From CAYHVK01 sp964360255 (GTDB lineage: Bacteria; Bdellovibrionota; Bdellovibrionia; Bdellovibrionales; UBA1609), in contig CAYHVK010000004.1 of assembly GCA_964360255.1 (NCBI GenBank), positions 1 through 64,000 on the forward strand: DNA of 64,000 nt. The letters are read 5' to 3'. Position numbers and translations under genes: made by a program. Positions 27,243 to 34,976 of the stretch are shown piece after piece. Position 1 is the first letter of the stretch. Every line of letters begins with the position of its first letter. The notes below the pieces were generated by a model that saw only the letters and a program-made list of their open reading frames with translations, did not search any database and was not told where the DNA came from.

Positions 27243-27902
27243 ATGAAAAAAAATAACGCGGCTCTATTCTCTTTATTCGGTCTTACTTTAACCCTTCTCG
27301 CAGCGCCTTTAGTCCAGGCTTCCGAAGATTACTCGAGCTATGATGACATCATCAAAAATCTCAAGGGCTCTGAAATTTCGGCGGCCTATTCAGGTACTGC
27401 GAAATCTGATTTTGACAGTATCAAAATTCATGCGGGTGCTGGCCTCGTGAACTCGAACCTCCGCTTAGACACTCCGAAAGGATTGGCTTCAAACGCGACT
27501 GTTCGCGGAGTTGAGCTTTTTGTCGGAATCGATCTTTTCTCTCCTGCATGGATTGCCGAAGGAGCCGTTCGCACCTTCACGAGCGAAAGATTTTCGGGCA
27601 CAACTCTTTCTCTCAGAGAATTTGATTTGAAAGTGATTTCACGCAATCAAATTTCAAAAACGATGTTTTGGCGCGCTGGCGCAGGTATGTCAGCTCGCTA
27701 CCTGGATTTTGCTGAAAAACCAGCTCAGCTTGAAAAACGCGCTTATACGACCCCTGCTTCTGAGTTTGTAGCTGGCCTCGGAGCCCAATTTAGCCCTGCT
27801 TTTTCGGCCGGCATTGATTTGAGCTACAAAAACTCACTGATTAATGACACGATTGATAAAAGTTCAGTGGATGGTAATATCCGGCTCACCGGCACCTTCT
27901 AA
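27243..27902 (+). CDS. Small outer-membrane beta-barrel protein
   Basis: The 219-residue protein has a signal peptide ending VQASE (about residue 27), then a short acidic segment and alternating strands (KIHAGAGLVNSNLRL, GVELFVGIDLF, MFWRAGAGMSARYLDF) ending in NIRLTGTF, a barrel-type terminal strand. It resembles an 8-strand OmpW/OmpX-type fold by pattern only. A weak AGGATAATC precedes the ATG. No neighbour explains its function. Confidence 0.7.
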   Translation: MKKNNAALFSLFGLTLTLLAAPLVQASEDYSSYDDIIKNLKGSEISAAYSGTAKSDFDSIKIHAGAGLVNSNLRLDTPKGLASNATVRGVELFVGIDLFSPAWIAEGAVRTFTSERFSGTTLSLREFDLKVISRNQISKTMFWRAGAGMSARYLDFAEKPAQLEKRAYTTPASEFVAGLGAQFSPAFSAGIDLSYKNSLINDTIDKSSVDGNIRLTGTF

Positions 27903-27939
27903 GAACTTAAGTTAACAAGCAGCTCGAGGTTTCACTTCT

Positions 27940-28572
27940 ATGACTTTTTCGCGTGATCTACAGCAGGGGATTTCTCCTTATAAAGCGCAAGCTCTAGAGT
28001 GTGCTCGAGTTCTTCTGCAATTTTTAAAAAATCCGGTACTCGGCATGCGTCAGCTTCCCACATGGGACTGGCCCACACTTATTCTTTTTCACACAGCCTT
28101 GGCTGCTACTTTTGGTTTCTTAGGTGGACTGATCTCTTTACGTTTTGGCCGCGTCTTCTCGGGCCTGATTATCTATCCTATTTCAACGCTTTTTATCGTG
28201 GCGATTATTTCAGGCTTCTTCTACTACACTTTTCTTTTTATTTACCATCGTGAACTAGATTTCAAAAAATTAGTCACTCTCGTTGTTTTCGCTCATTTGC
28301 CAAACACCTTCCTGTCTATTTTTGCTTATCATCTGCCGCCAATTATTTTGATGGGAGTTGCAGCGTCAGGAATGCTTCTTATTGTAGGGCTCACTGAACT
28401 CAGCCAGATTGATCGCAAAAAAATCATTCAGCTTGTCGGCGGAATCGTAACTCTCTACGTCGCGTTCTGGATCTACGGCGCCATTTCAAGCTCTTATGAA
28501 CGACGCTCGATTAAAGATTTTGCCACTCCTGAAAGCCTCGACATTCTCGAGCAAGAAATGGGCGACGAATAA
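27940..28572 (+). CDS. Yip1-family-like integral membrane protein
   Basis: The 210-residue protein has about five hydrophobic helices, at about 47-70, 76-103, 110-130, 132-150 and 165-185. Its opening resembles Yip1-domain proteins (ARVLLQFLKNPVLGMRQLP), and the middle HRELDFKKLVTLVVFAHLP is the typical charged turn followed by a helix. Bacterial Yip1 proteins have no established biochemical role. It is 37 bp after the small barrel gene, so probably the same transcript. Confidence 0.75.
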   Translation: MTFSRDLQQGISPYKAQALECARVLLQFLKNPVLGMRQLPTWDWPTLILFHTALAATFGFLGGLISLRFGRVFSGLIIYPISTLFIVAIISGFFYYTFLFIYHRELDFKKLVTLVVFAHLPNTFLSIFAYHLPPIILMGVAASGMLLIVGLTELSQIDRKKIIQLVGGIVTLYVAFWIYGAISSSYERRSIKDFATPESLDILEQEMGDE

Positions 28573-28584
28573 TTGGCTTTTAGC

Positions 28585-28602
28585 GCCCTCCGAAAAGAGG
28601 GC
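28585..28602. terminator. Convergent terminator hairpin
   Basis: GCCCTC-CGAAAA-GAGGGC lies between the plus-strand Yip1-like gene and the minus-strand small secreted gene. The plus strand continues into a T-rich segment. It probably serves both directions. Confidence 0.6.
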
Positions 28603-28609
28603 CACTCAT

Positions 28610-28909
28610 TTATTTCTTTTTCATTTTTTCCATGCGCTTATCGATACGATCTTTGCGGCCTTCCATACGCTCCATCATATTGCCATGACGGTACTCTTTC
28701 ATTTTTTCGCGGCAGGCTTTGAGCGCATCTTTGTCTTTAGCGCCATCAATACAAGATTTATGATCTTGCAAAGCCTTGATATGCTCATCCACTTCTTTGC
28801 TGATTTCAGCTTTATGAGTGGCGAAATCTTTTTCATCACCTTGTGCAAAGCTTAAGCTCACATTTAATGACAGCGCTAGTACAGCACCGAGTAACATAGA
28901 TTTGTTCAT
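28610..28909 (-). CDS. Small secreted charged helical protein
   Basis: The 99-residue protein has a signal peptide ending SFAQG (about residue 24). The mature part is almost all helix and highly charged, with two cysteines (SCIDG and KACRE) spaced to form one disulfide and a Met/Lys/Arg-rich end (MMERMEGRKDRIDKRM). It might resemble small periplasmic chaperone-like or metal-responsive proteins, but I see no decisive motif. GGAG sits before the ATG, immediately after a strong leader hairpin at 28921-28958. Confidence 0.75.
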   Translation of the reverse strand: MNKSMLLGAVLALSLNVSLSFAQGDEKDFATHKAEISKEVDEHIKALQDHKSCIDGAKDKDALKACREKMKEYRHGNMMERMEGRKDRIDKRMEKMKKK

Positions 28910-28920
28910 GATATTCTCCT

Positions 28921-28958
28921 TAATTAAGCAGATAAATTCTGCAAATATAGCTTAATTA
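28921..28958 (-). promoter_or_regulatory. Alternative leader hairpins before the small secreted gene
   Basis: TAATTAAGC and GCTTAATTA (28950-28958 and 28921-28929) pair over 9 bp. A competing inner hairpin, GCAGA-ATTTA-TCTGC (28928-28942), shares two bases with the outer stem. The Shine-Dalgarno sequence AGGAG begins at once after the outer stem, so the two structures could affect translation differently. Confidence 0.45.
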
Positions 28959-28988
28959 TGGCGAGGCGCAGCTCACAAGATATAAGAA

Positions 28989-29015
28989 AGTTTCATCTCA
29001 ACCTGAGACGAAACT
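28989..29015 (-). terminator. Terminator-like hairpin after dut
   Basis: AGTTTC-A-TCTCA and TGAGA-C-GAAACT pair with one internal mismatch around a 3-nt loop. On the minus strand it is followed by a T-rich stretch (TTTCTTATA). It lies just past the dut stop and would end the rimP-to-dut transcript. Confidence 0.5.
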
Positions 29016-29061
29016 AAATAGAAAGCTGTAATATATGTGTAATGCTGCAGTCTAGCGCTGT

Positions 29062-29811
29062 TTAACCGCGACCTGTACTACCAAAACCGCCAGCGCCACG
29101 CACCGTCTCATCTAAGTTTTCAACTTCTTGAAACTGAGCTTGAAGAACTGGACACAGCACGAGCTGAGCAATTCGATCTTGATCTGAAATCGTAATCGTT
29201 TTGTCGCCTAGATTGATGAGAATAATTTTAACTTCCCCGCGATAATCAGCATCGATAGTCCCTGGAGTGTTAAGAAGAGAAACACCATCGCGAATCGCCC
29301 AGCCACTGCGTGGACGAGCTTGGATTTCATAACCTGCCGGAATCGCAAATGCGAGACCTGTCGGCACAAGGACACGCTGACCCACCGCCACTTCAATTGG
29401 GTTTTCAAGTTGCGCGCGAACATCGAGGCCACTTGCTAATGAAGTTTGGTACTTCGGTAATTCACCTTTGAAATTTTCAAGTTTCTTCACTTGTACGGTT
29501 ACTGTTGCAAGAGGTGACAGGCCAGATGAATTTTGTTGAGAACCGGCATTCATTTGTGCGGCGGCAGACATCGCTTTTGAAACAGCTGTAGCCAAGATTG
29601 GCTTTACTAATCCATCTTTAACTGTCGCTTCAAAAAGTAAAGCCAATTTACGAACATTCTCGTCACGTTGATGTTTCTCAACAAGATTGTTCTCAACGAA
29701 TTTTTCAACAAAGCCGGCGAAAAATTTCACACGCTCTTTTAAAACATCAGAAGAACTGGGAGCAGAATTTTCTGAAATATTCTCAGAGTTTGTTTCTGTT
29801 GTGGTTTCCAT
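29062..29811 (-). CDS. dut: dUTP pyrophosphatase with N-terminal helical extension
   Basis: The enzyme cleaves dUTP to dUMP and pyrophosphate, keeping uracil out of DNA. The catalytic half (about 108-249) has the family motifs GLDVRAQL, RPRSGWAI, the catalytic loop NTPGTIDADYRGEVKI, RIAQLV and the C-terminal P-loop-like GAGGFGSTGRG. The first 100 or so residues are an additional, mostly helical region (RVKFFAGFVEKFVENNLVEK in part) not found in normal 150-residue Dut. The ATG at 29811 is preceded by a clear GGGGATT ribosome site, so the extension seems real. It is the last gene of the operon. Confidence 0.92.
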   Translation of the reverse strand: METTTETNSENISENSAPSSSDVLKERVKFFAGFVEKFVENNLVEKHQRDENVRKLALLFEATVKDGLVKPILATAVSKAMSAAAQMNAGSQQNSSGLSPLATVTVQVKKLENFKGELPKYQTSLASGLDVRAQLENPIEVAVGQRVLVPTGLAFAIPAGYEIQARPRSGWAIRDGVSLLNTPGTIDADYRGEVKIILINLGDKTITISDQDRIAQLVLCPVLQAQFQEVENLDETVRGAGGFGSTGRG

Positions 29812-29823
29812 AATTAATCCCCT

Positions 29824-31107
29824 TTAAATGTATTTTTTAAGCTCACGAGTCACGCGGTCTTCGTTGCAATCACCCATTACTAATAACCCTAACTTATTTA
29901 AATCAAAATATCGCTTTACGTAAGTTTGAATTTGATCAGGTGTCACTTTTTCTATTTCCTGTATCACGTAATCAACAGAGCGGTTTTCGCCAAACGTCAT
30001 TTCACTGAAGGCAATTGAGTTCATACGATTTTCTAAGTCGTCAGACTCGAGAATGTAACCGCCGATCACCTGACGTTTAAAGAAATCCAGCTCGCTCACC
30101 GTCAGACCCTTTTTATAGAAGCGTTCGACTTCTTTCAAAATAATACTCATGACTTTTTTCAAATGCTCAGCCGAAGTCCCTGCATAAAGCATCATTAGGC
30201 CCGTATCTGCAAAAGGCTGAATATGACTGAACACCGAATATGAAAGGCCTGCTTGTTCACGCACTTTTTGGTAAAGGCGCGACGTCATTCCGCCACCTAA
30301 AGCGGCATTGACAATATACGAAGCAAAACGAAGTGGGTCTTTCACTCCGCAAGATGGTGTGGACATTAAGAAGTGCACTTGCTCACCGGGACGAGTGATC
30401 GCTTTGGCAAAGTTTGTAAACTGCGGGCGCTTACGAAGAGGTGCTTGAAAAGGTTTACGGCGCAAGCTGAGTGTACGACGAACCAGATCTACCACAAACT
30501 CATGCTCCACATGACCAGCCACTGAGACAATCATGTTGTGACCATGATAGCGACGATTGTAGAAATCAAAAATTTTGCTGCGACTCATTGAGTTGAGGGT
30601 TTTAGGCGTGCCTAGAATAGAGCGACTGAGATCATTGTTTTTATAAACGTTGGCGAAAAAGACATCGTAAATATAATCATCGGTTTGATCCGACGACATT
30701 TTGATCTCTTGAATAATAACTTCCCGCTCTTTTTTTACATCGCCCACATCAAAAGTGGCATTGCTCATTAAATCCGTCAAAACGTCTAAAGCGAGAGGCA
30801 AATGTTCTTTTAGCGATGTAGAATGAAAGCAGGTCTGCTCGCGCGTAGTATAGGCATTTAGCTCGCCACCCACGGCTTCGAGACTTTTCACGATCTCATA
30901 AGCATCACGGGTTTCAGTGCCCTTAAAAACTAAGTGCTCAACAAAGTGAGCGGCGCCAGACATCTCTGCTGGCTCGTCACGAGTTCCTAAATCTAAAGTA
31001 ATACCGGCACTAACACCGCGGCAGTAAGGGTGGTGTTCGGTAACAACACGAACACCGTTATCAAGAATGGTTTTTTTAAATACGGGTTCGTACTCAAAAC
31101 TTTTCAA
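29824..31107 (-). CDS. M16 family zinc metallopeptidase
   Basis: The 427-residue protein has the inverted zinc motif HFVEH (about 52-56) with the downstream Glu in the usual GELNAYTTREQT context, then a second inactive M16 domain in the C-terminal half (RPGEQVHFLMSTPSCG in part, and LGGGMTSRLYQKVREQ). It is a single-chain form, like the pitrilysin-like peptidase commonly found just after pnp in bacteria. The natural substrate is not known. A stem-loop at 31133-31154 lies between pnp and this gene. Confidence 0.92.
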   Translation of the reverse strand: MKSFEYEPVFKKTILDNGVRVVTEHHPYCRGVSAGITLDLGTRDEPAEMSGAAHFVEHLVFKGTETRDAYEIVKSLEAVGGELNAYTTREQTCFHSTSLKEHLPLALDVLTDLMSNATFDVGDVKKEREVIIQEIKMSSDQTDDYIYDVFFANVYKNNDLSRSILGTPKTLNSMSRSKIFDFYNRRYHGHNMIVSVAGHVEHEFVVDLVRRTLSLRRKPFQAPLRKRPQFTNFAKAITRPGEQVHFLMSTPSCGVKDPLRFASYIVNAALGGGMTSRLYQKVREQAGLSYSVFSHIQPFADTGLMMLYAGTSAEHLKKVMSIILKEVERFYKKGLTVSELDFFKRQVIGGYILESDDLENRMNSIAFSEMTFGENRSVDYVIQEIEKVTPDQIQTYVKRYFDLNKLGLLVMGDCNEDRVTRELKKYI

Positions 31108-31132
31108 ATTTCAGCCACTCCCCCAGAGTTTA

Positions 31133-31154
31133 AGCTAGCACAAAAATGCTAGCT
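31133..31154 (-). promoter_or_regulatory. Stem-loop between pnp and the M16 peptidase gene
   Basis: AGCTAGC-ACAAAAAT-GCTAGCT is a perfect 7-bp stem with an 8-nt loop, with TTTAAG and CTTAAA further out as a possible second stem. There is no U-tract, so a processing or stability site seems more likely than a terminator. Confidence 0.45.
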
Positions 31155-31170
31155 CTAGTGGACTTAAATT

Positions 31171-33276
31171 TTAGCTGTTAGCTGGGCGCTCAAGTAAAGC
31201 TTTGCGAGAGAGCTTAATACGGCCTGAGCGATCAACTTCTAGAACTTTTACGTCAATGATGTCACCTTCGTTAACAACATCAGTCACTTGGCGCACACGT
31301 TCATGAGCAAGTTCAGAAATGTGTAAGAGACCGCTGACATTCGGAAGAACTTCTACAAAGGCACCAAAATCAGCAATTTTAACAACTTTACCACGATATG
31401 TTTTGCCAGCTTCTGGCTCAGCTACAATATCGTTAATCATCTGAATAGCTCTCTTAGTGGCTTGCGGATCAGCAGAAGCAATATTGATTCGACCGCTATC
31501 TTCGATATCGATCTTAACGCCAGTGGCTTCGATAATGCTCTTGATCACTTTACCGCCAGATCCGATCACTTCACGAACTTTCTCAGGTTTAACCTGAATT
31601 GTTTCGATTCTCGGAGCGAATTCAGAGATTTGACCACGAGGTGTCGTCATCGTCTTTTCCATCTCATTGAGAATATGAATGCGGCCGTCTTTGGCCTGCG
31701 CTAATGCTTTCTCGAAAATCTCGAAAGTAAGACTGTCGATTTTAATATCCATTTGAAGAGCCGTAATGCCATCACGCGTACCTGCCACTTTGAAGTCCAT
31801 GTCACCTAAGTGATCTTCATCACCGAGAATGTCAGTAAGAACCGCATAGCGACCACCGTCAGTGATTAAACCCATTGCAATACCAGCAACGTTACCTTTA
31901 ATCGGCACGCCCGCATCAAGTAGAGCTAGGATACCTGAGCAAACAGTACCCATTGAACTTGAACCGTTTGATTCAAGAACTTCACTCACAATACGAATGA
32001 CGTACGGGAACTTTGTGTAATCTGGCAATATCGGCTTAATCGCGCGCTCAGCTAGATTTCCGTGTCCGATCTCACGACGAGACTGGCCACCCATACGCCC
32101 TGCTTCACCTACGCTGAATGGAGGGAAGTTATAGTGGAGCAAGAATTTACGGTTAAGAGTGCCTTGAAGAGCATCAATTCTTTGCTCGTCATCACCAGTG
32201 CCGAGAGTTACGGCTCCAAGAACTTGCGTCTCACCACGAGTGAACAAACCTGAACCGTGGGCCCGTGGAAGAAGACCGACTTCCGTTGAAATCGGACGGA
32301 CTGTTTTCACATCACGACCATCAAGACGAGAGCCTTTATCTAAAACCATTCCGCGAGCTTCTTGATATTTCACATCTTCAAAAATCTTGTTCAATTCTTT
32401 TTCGCGCGGACCTTGAAGGTCTTTTGCTAAAGAGCTGACAAGTTGAGTTGTCGCTGAAGCTAAAGCTTCATCAAGTTTACCGTAACGAGCGGCTTTTACT
32501 TTTTCGCCAAAAGCATCTTTTACCTTCGGACGAAGTAAAGCTTCTGCTGTGGCTTTGAAATCAGCATCGATAATTGCTGGAGTGAAGTCACGCTTAGCTA
32601 CGTTACCCGCTAGCTTACGAAGTTCATCTTGAGCCGCCAAAATCGGCTTGAAGGCTTCGTGAGCGTGTTTAAGAGCGGCAAGCACATCAGCTTCAGTTAC
32701 AAACTTAGATTCACCTTCAACCATCAGGATACCGTTCTTAGTACCTGATAACATGATTTCGAAATCTGATTTTTCGAGTTCAGCGAATGTCGGATTCAAA
32801 ATAAATTTTCCGTCAACACGGCCAACAGTCAAAGCCGCTATCGGACCATTAAACGGAATATCAGACATGTGTGTCGCAGCTGATGCTGCAATTGAAGCTA
32901 ATGTGTTGATCGGATACTGACCATCGTAGCTCATGATTGTCGCAACGATTTGAGTTTCGCTGTTGTAACCTTCTGGGAAACATGGGCGCATAGGACGGTC
33001 AATGAGTCGTGCGCTTAATACCGCGTCGTTCGTTGGCTTAGCTTCACGCTTGAAGTATCCACCGGGGATTTTACCAGTCGAATAGAATCTTTCGATGTAC
33101 TCAACGGTTAACGGAAAAAAGTCTTTACCACTATCACCATGATTAGACACAACTGTTACGAGAACAATGTTATCACCACAAGTAATAAGGGCCGAGCCAT
33201 GAGCTTGTTTTGCAAGACGGCCAGTCTCGATAGTTACATCGCGGCCTTGAATCTGAAATTTAACAGTTTGCTTCAT
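31171..33276 (-). CDS. pnp: Polyribonucleotide nucleotidyltransferase (PNPase)
   Basis: PNPase degrades RNA phosphorolytically from the 3' end. The 701-residue protein has two RNase PH domains (about 1-220 and 300-545; catalytic-core region FMDFKVAGTRDGITALQMDIK in part), a KH domain at about 555-615 with VREVIGSGGKVIKSIIE, and an S1 domain at about 620-690 with KVVKIADFGAFVEVLP. It follows rpsO by 21 bp, the standard order. PNPase often controls its own mRNA through the leader. Confidence 0.97.
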   Translation of the reverse strand: MKQTVKFQIQGRDVTIETGRLAKQAHGSALITCGDNIVLVTVVSNHGDSGKDFFPLTVEYIERFYSTGKIPGGYFKREAKPTNDAVLSARLIDRPMRPCFPEGYNSETQIVATIMSYDGQYPINTLASIAASAATHMSDIPFNGPIAALTVGRVDGKFILNPTFAELEKSDFEIMLSGTKNGILMVEGESKFVTEADVLAALKHAHEAFKPILAAQDELRKLAGNVAKRDFTPAIIDADFKATAEALLRPKVKDAFGEKVKAARYGKLDEALASATTQLVSSLAKDLQGPREKELNKIFEDVKYQEARGMVLDKGSRLDGRDVKTVRPISTEVGLLPRAHGSGLFTRGETQVLGAVTLGTGDDEQRIDALQGTLNRKFLLHYNFPPFSVGEAGRMGGQSRREIGHGNLAERAIKPILPDYTKFPYVIRIVSEVLESNGSSSMGTVCSGILALLDAGVPIKGNVAGIAMGLITDGGRYAVLTDILGDEDHLGDMDFKVAGTRDGITALQMDIKIDSLTFEIFEKALAQAKDGRIHILNEMEKTMTTPRGQISEFAPRIETIQVKPEKVREVIGSGGKVIKSIIEATGVKIDIEDSGRINIASADPQATKRAIQMINDIVAEPEAGKTYRGKVVKIADFGAFVEVLPNVSGLLHISELAHERVRQVTDVVNEGDIIDVKVLEVDRSGRIKLSRKALLERPANS

Positions 33277-33297
33277 TTGTTCTCCGAACAGTTCTGA

Positions 33298-33567
33298 TTA
33301 TTTTCTAAGCTTTAAATCTTCGATTAATTTTGTGTATTTTTCTGGGCTAGTACGACGAAGATATGTCAGTAGCGAACGACGTTGGCTCACGAGCTTGAAC
33401 ATACCACGACGACCGTGATTGTCTTTATCATGAGTTTTAAAGTGATCTGTTAAGCGTGAAATACGCTCAGATAAGATTGCGATTTGAACTTCTGGGCTAC
33501 CAGTATCAAGTCCACCGCGGCTAAAACGTTTTACTAATGCTTCTTTTTCTTGTTTCATTAACGCCAT
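33298..33567 (-). CDS. rpsO: Ribosomal protein uS15
   Basis: The 89-residue protein binds 16S rRNA as an early assembly component. It contains the family's GSPEVQIA, the loop HKDHGRRG-like DKDNHGRRGMFKLVSQRR, and the end YTKLIEDLKLRK. GGAG lies before the start ATG. In many bacteria S15 represses its own translation by binding its leader. The 106-bp leader upstream is available for this, but I cannot recognise a specific pseudoknot. Confidence 0.97.
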   Translation of the reverse strand: MALMKQEKEALVKRFSRGGLDTGSPEVQIAILSERISRLTDHFKTHDKDNHGRRGMFKLVSQRRSLLTYLRRTSPEKYTKLIEDLKLRK

Positions 33568-33673
33568 ATATTCTCCTTGGTAATCACCCAGGCCACCGTT
33601 TTGGCTTTCGCTTGTCCCGAGTTTTTTAAAATTTCTCGAGGACTTTACAGCGGTTATAGAGGAGGTTCAAGCA

Positions 33674-34597
33674 TTAAACTGGCTTAAAAACGCGTTTCAC
33701 TCGGATGGCTTCAAAAGGCTTAATTTCAATAAGAGCCAAGAGGCGCTCCTCCGACCCAAAGATACGAAAAATAGTGGGTTTTTGCAGGCGATTGCAGTCT
33801 TTTTGCTCTGGGATCAATCGTCTTTCCATATCAAAACTCACTTGGCCATTCATTAATAAGCGCTCGTCTTTACCTCTAATACTCATAGATTTGAACTGGG
33901 GCAGCGCCTTTGCTAAAGGAATAAAACTCTGACCCGTCATAGTGGCTTCAGGAGAAGATTCAAGATCTTGTAAATCTGAGGCTTGAGAGAGATCAAAAGG
34001 CTGTGAGAAGGTTCTTTGTAAAGAAGAAAGAGTCCCGCCAACACCGAGTTTTTTACCAAATTCAGAGGCCCAAGTGCGGATGTAACTGCCTTTAGAGCAT
34101 AAAATTCGGCCATCAAAGCTCTGACCCGTCACCTCTATAGGCTCAAGCGACCAAAACTTCATTTCTTTTATAGGAGCATCCACGACTTCATTATTGCGGG
34201 CCATTTCGTAGAGTTTGCGACCCTCTTTTTTAATCGCCGAGAAGGCCGGGACTGGCCAACTGAAATCACCAACTAAAGATTGGGCCGCACTTGATACATC
34301 ATGGATGTCTAAATTTACTTCTTGTTGCTTGAGGATTTGGCCATCCATATCAAGAGTATCTGTTTCAACACCCAACTGAACTTTAAGACGATAACCTTTG
34401 TCACCGGTTAAAACATAATCAGAAATTTTGGTCGCCTCACCCAGAAGCAAAACAAGTAAACCGGTGGCCATCGGGTCTAGAGTGCCCGCGTGGCCGACAT
34501 CGCGAGTGTTTAAAGCTCGGCGAACACGGTTGACCACATCATGAGATGTGATTTTACCGGGCTTATTAATAAGAAGCAGACCTGATGGATAAGACAC
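33674..34597 (-). CDS. truB: tRNA pseudouridine(55) synthase
   Basis: TruB makes pseudouridine 55 in the T-loop of tRNAs. The 307-residue protein shows INKPGKITSHDVVNRVRR, then GHAGTLDPMATGLL with the catalytic Asp at about 42, and the KEGRKLYEMAR block. The C-terminal PUA-like part is present but diverged. It starts 5 bp after the rbfA stop and precedes rpsO. Confidence 0.96.
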   Translation of the reverse strand: MSYPSGLLLINKPGKITSHDVVNRVRRALNTRDVGHAGTLDPMATGLLVLLLGEATKISDYVLTGDKGYRLKVQLGVETDTLDMDGQILKQQEVNLDIHDVSSAAQSLVGDFSWPVPAFSAIKKEGRKLYEMARNNEVVDAPIKEMKFWSLEPIEVTGQSFDGRILCSKGSYIRTWASEFGKKLGVGGTLSSLQRTFSQPFDLSQASDLQDLESSPEATMTGQSFIPLAKALPQFKSMSIRGKDERLLMNGQVSFDMERRLIPEQKDCNRLQKPTIFRIFGSEERLLALIEIKPFEAIRVKRVFKPV

Positions 34598-34602
34598 AGA
34601 TC

Positions 34603-34974
34603 TTATTCTTCTTCTTGATCTGATTTGCGTTTTTTTGAAATATCATGAAGTAGAGATTCAATCTTAATCATGTGCTCAAAGCCATGATCGATAGTGAATG
34701 AGAGACGCGGAGTAAAACGCATGCTGAGTTTACTTGCGACATGTTTTTGAATATCTTTAAGTCGTTCATTCAAAATTTCCATTGAATTGTCGCGATCTTC
34801 ATCACTACCCAAAACACTTATGAAAACTTTGGCGGTGCGGAGCTTTTCTGTCACTTGAACACGTGAAACAGAGACAAGTCCGTAGAGTTTTTGTCCGACC
34901 CCGCGAGCTATGTAGCTCGCGATCAATTGCTGTAACTCTTTTTCGACTTTTAAAATTCGACGACTATCGGCCAT
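34603..34974 (-). CDS. rbfA: Ribosome-binding factor A
   Basis: RbfA is a late maturation factor of the 30S subunit. The 123-residue protein has a KH-like fold with VSRVQVTEKLRTAKVFISVL and the conserved late block IQKHVASKLSMRFTPRLSF in part, and ends in a charged tail. The gene starts 2 bp after the infB stop. The length is typical. Confidence 0.95.
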   Translation of the reverse strand: MADSRRILKVEKELQQLIASYIARGVGQKLYGLVSVSRVQVTEKLRTAKVFISVLGSDEDRDNSMEILNERLKDIQKHVASKLSMRFTPRLSFTIDHGFEHMIKIESLLHDISKKRKSDQEEE

Positions 34975-34976
34975 GA

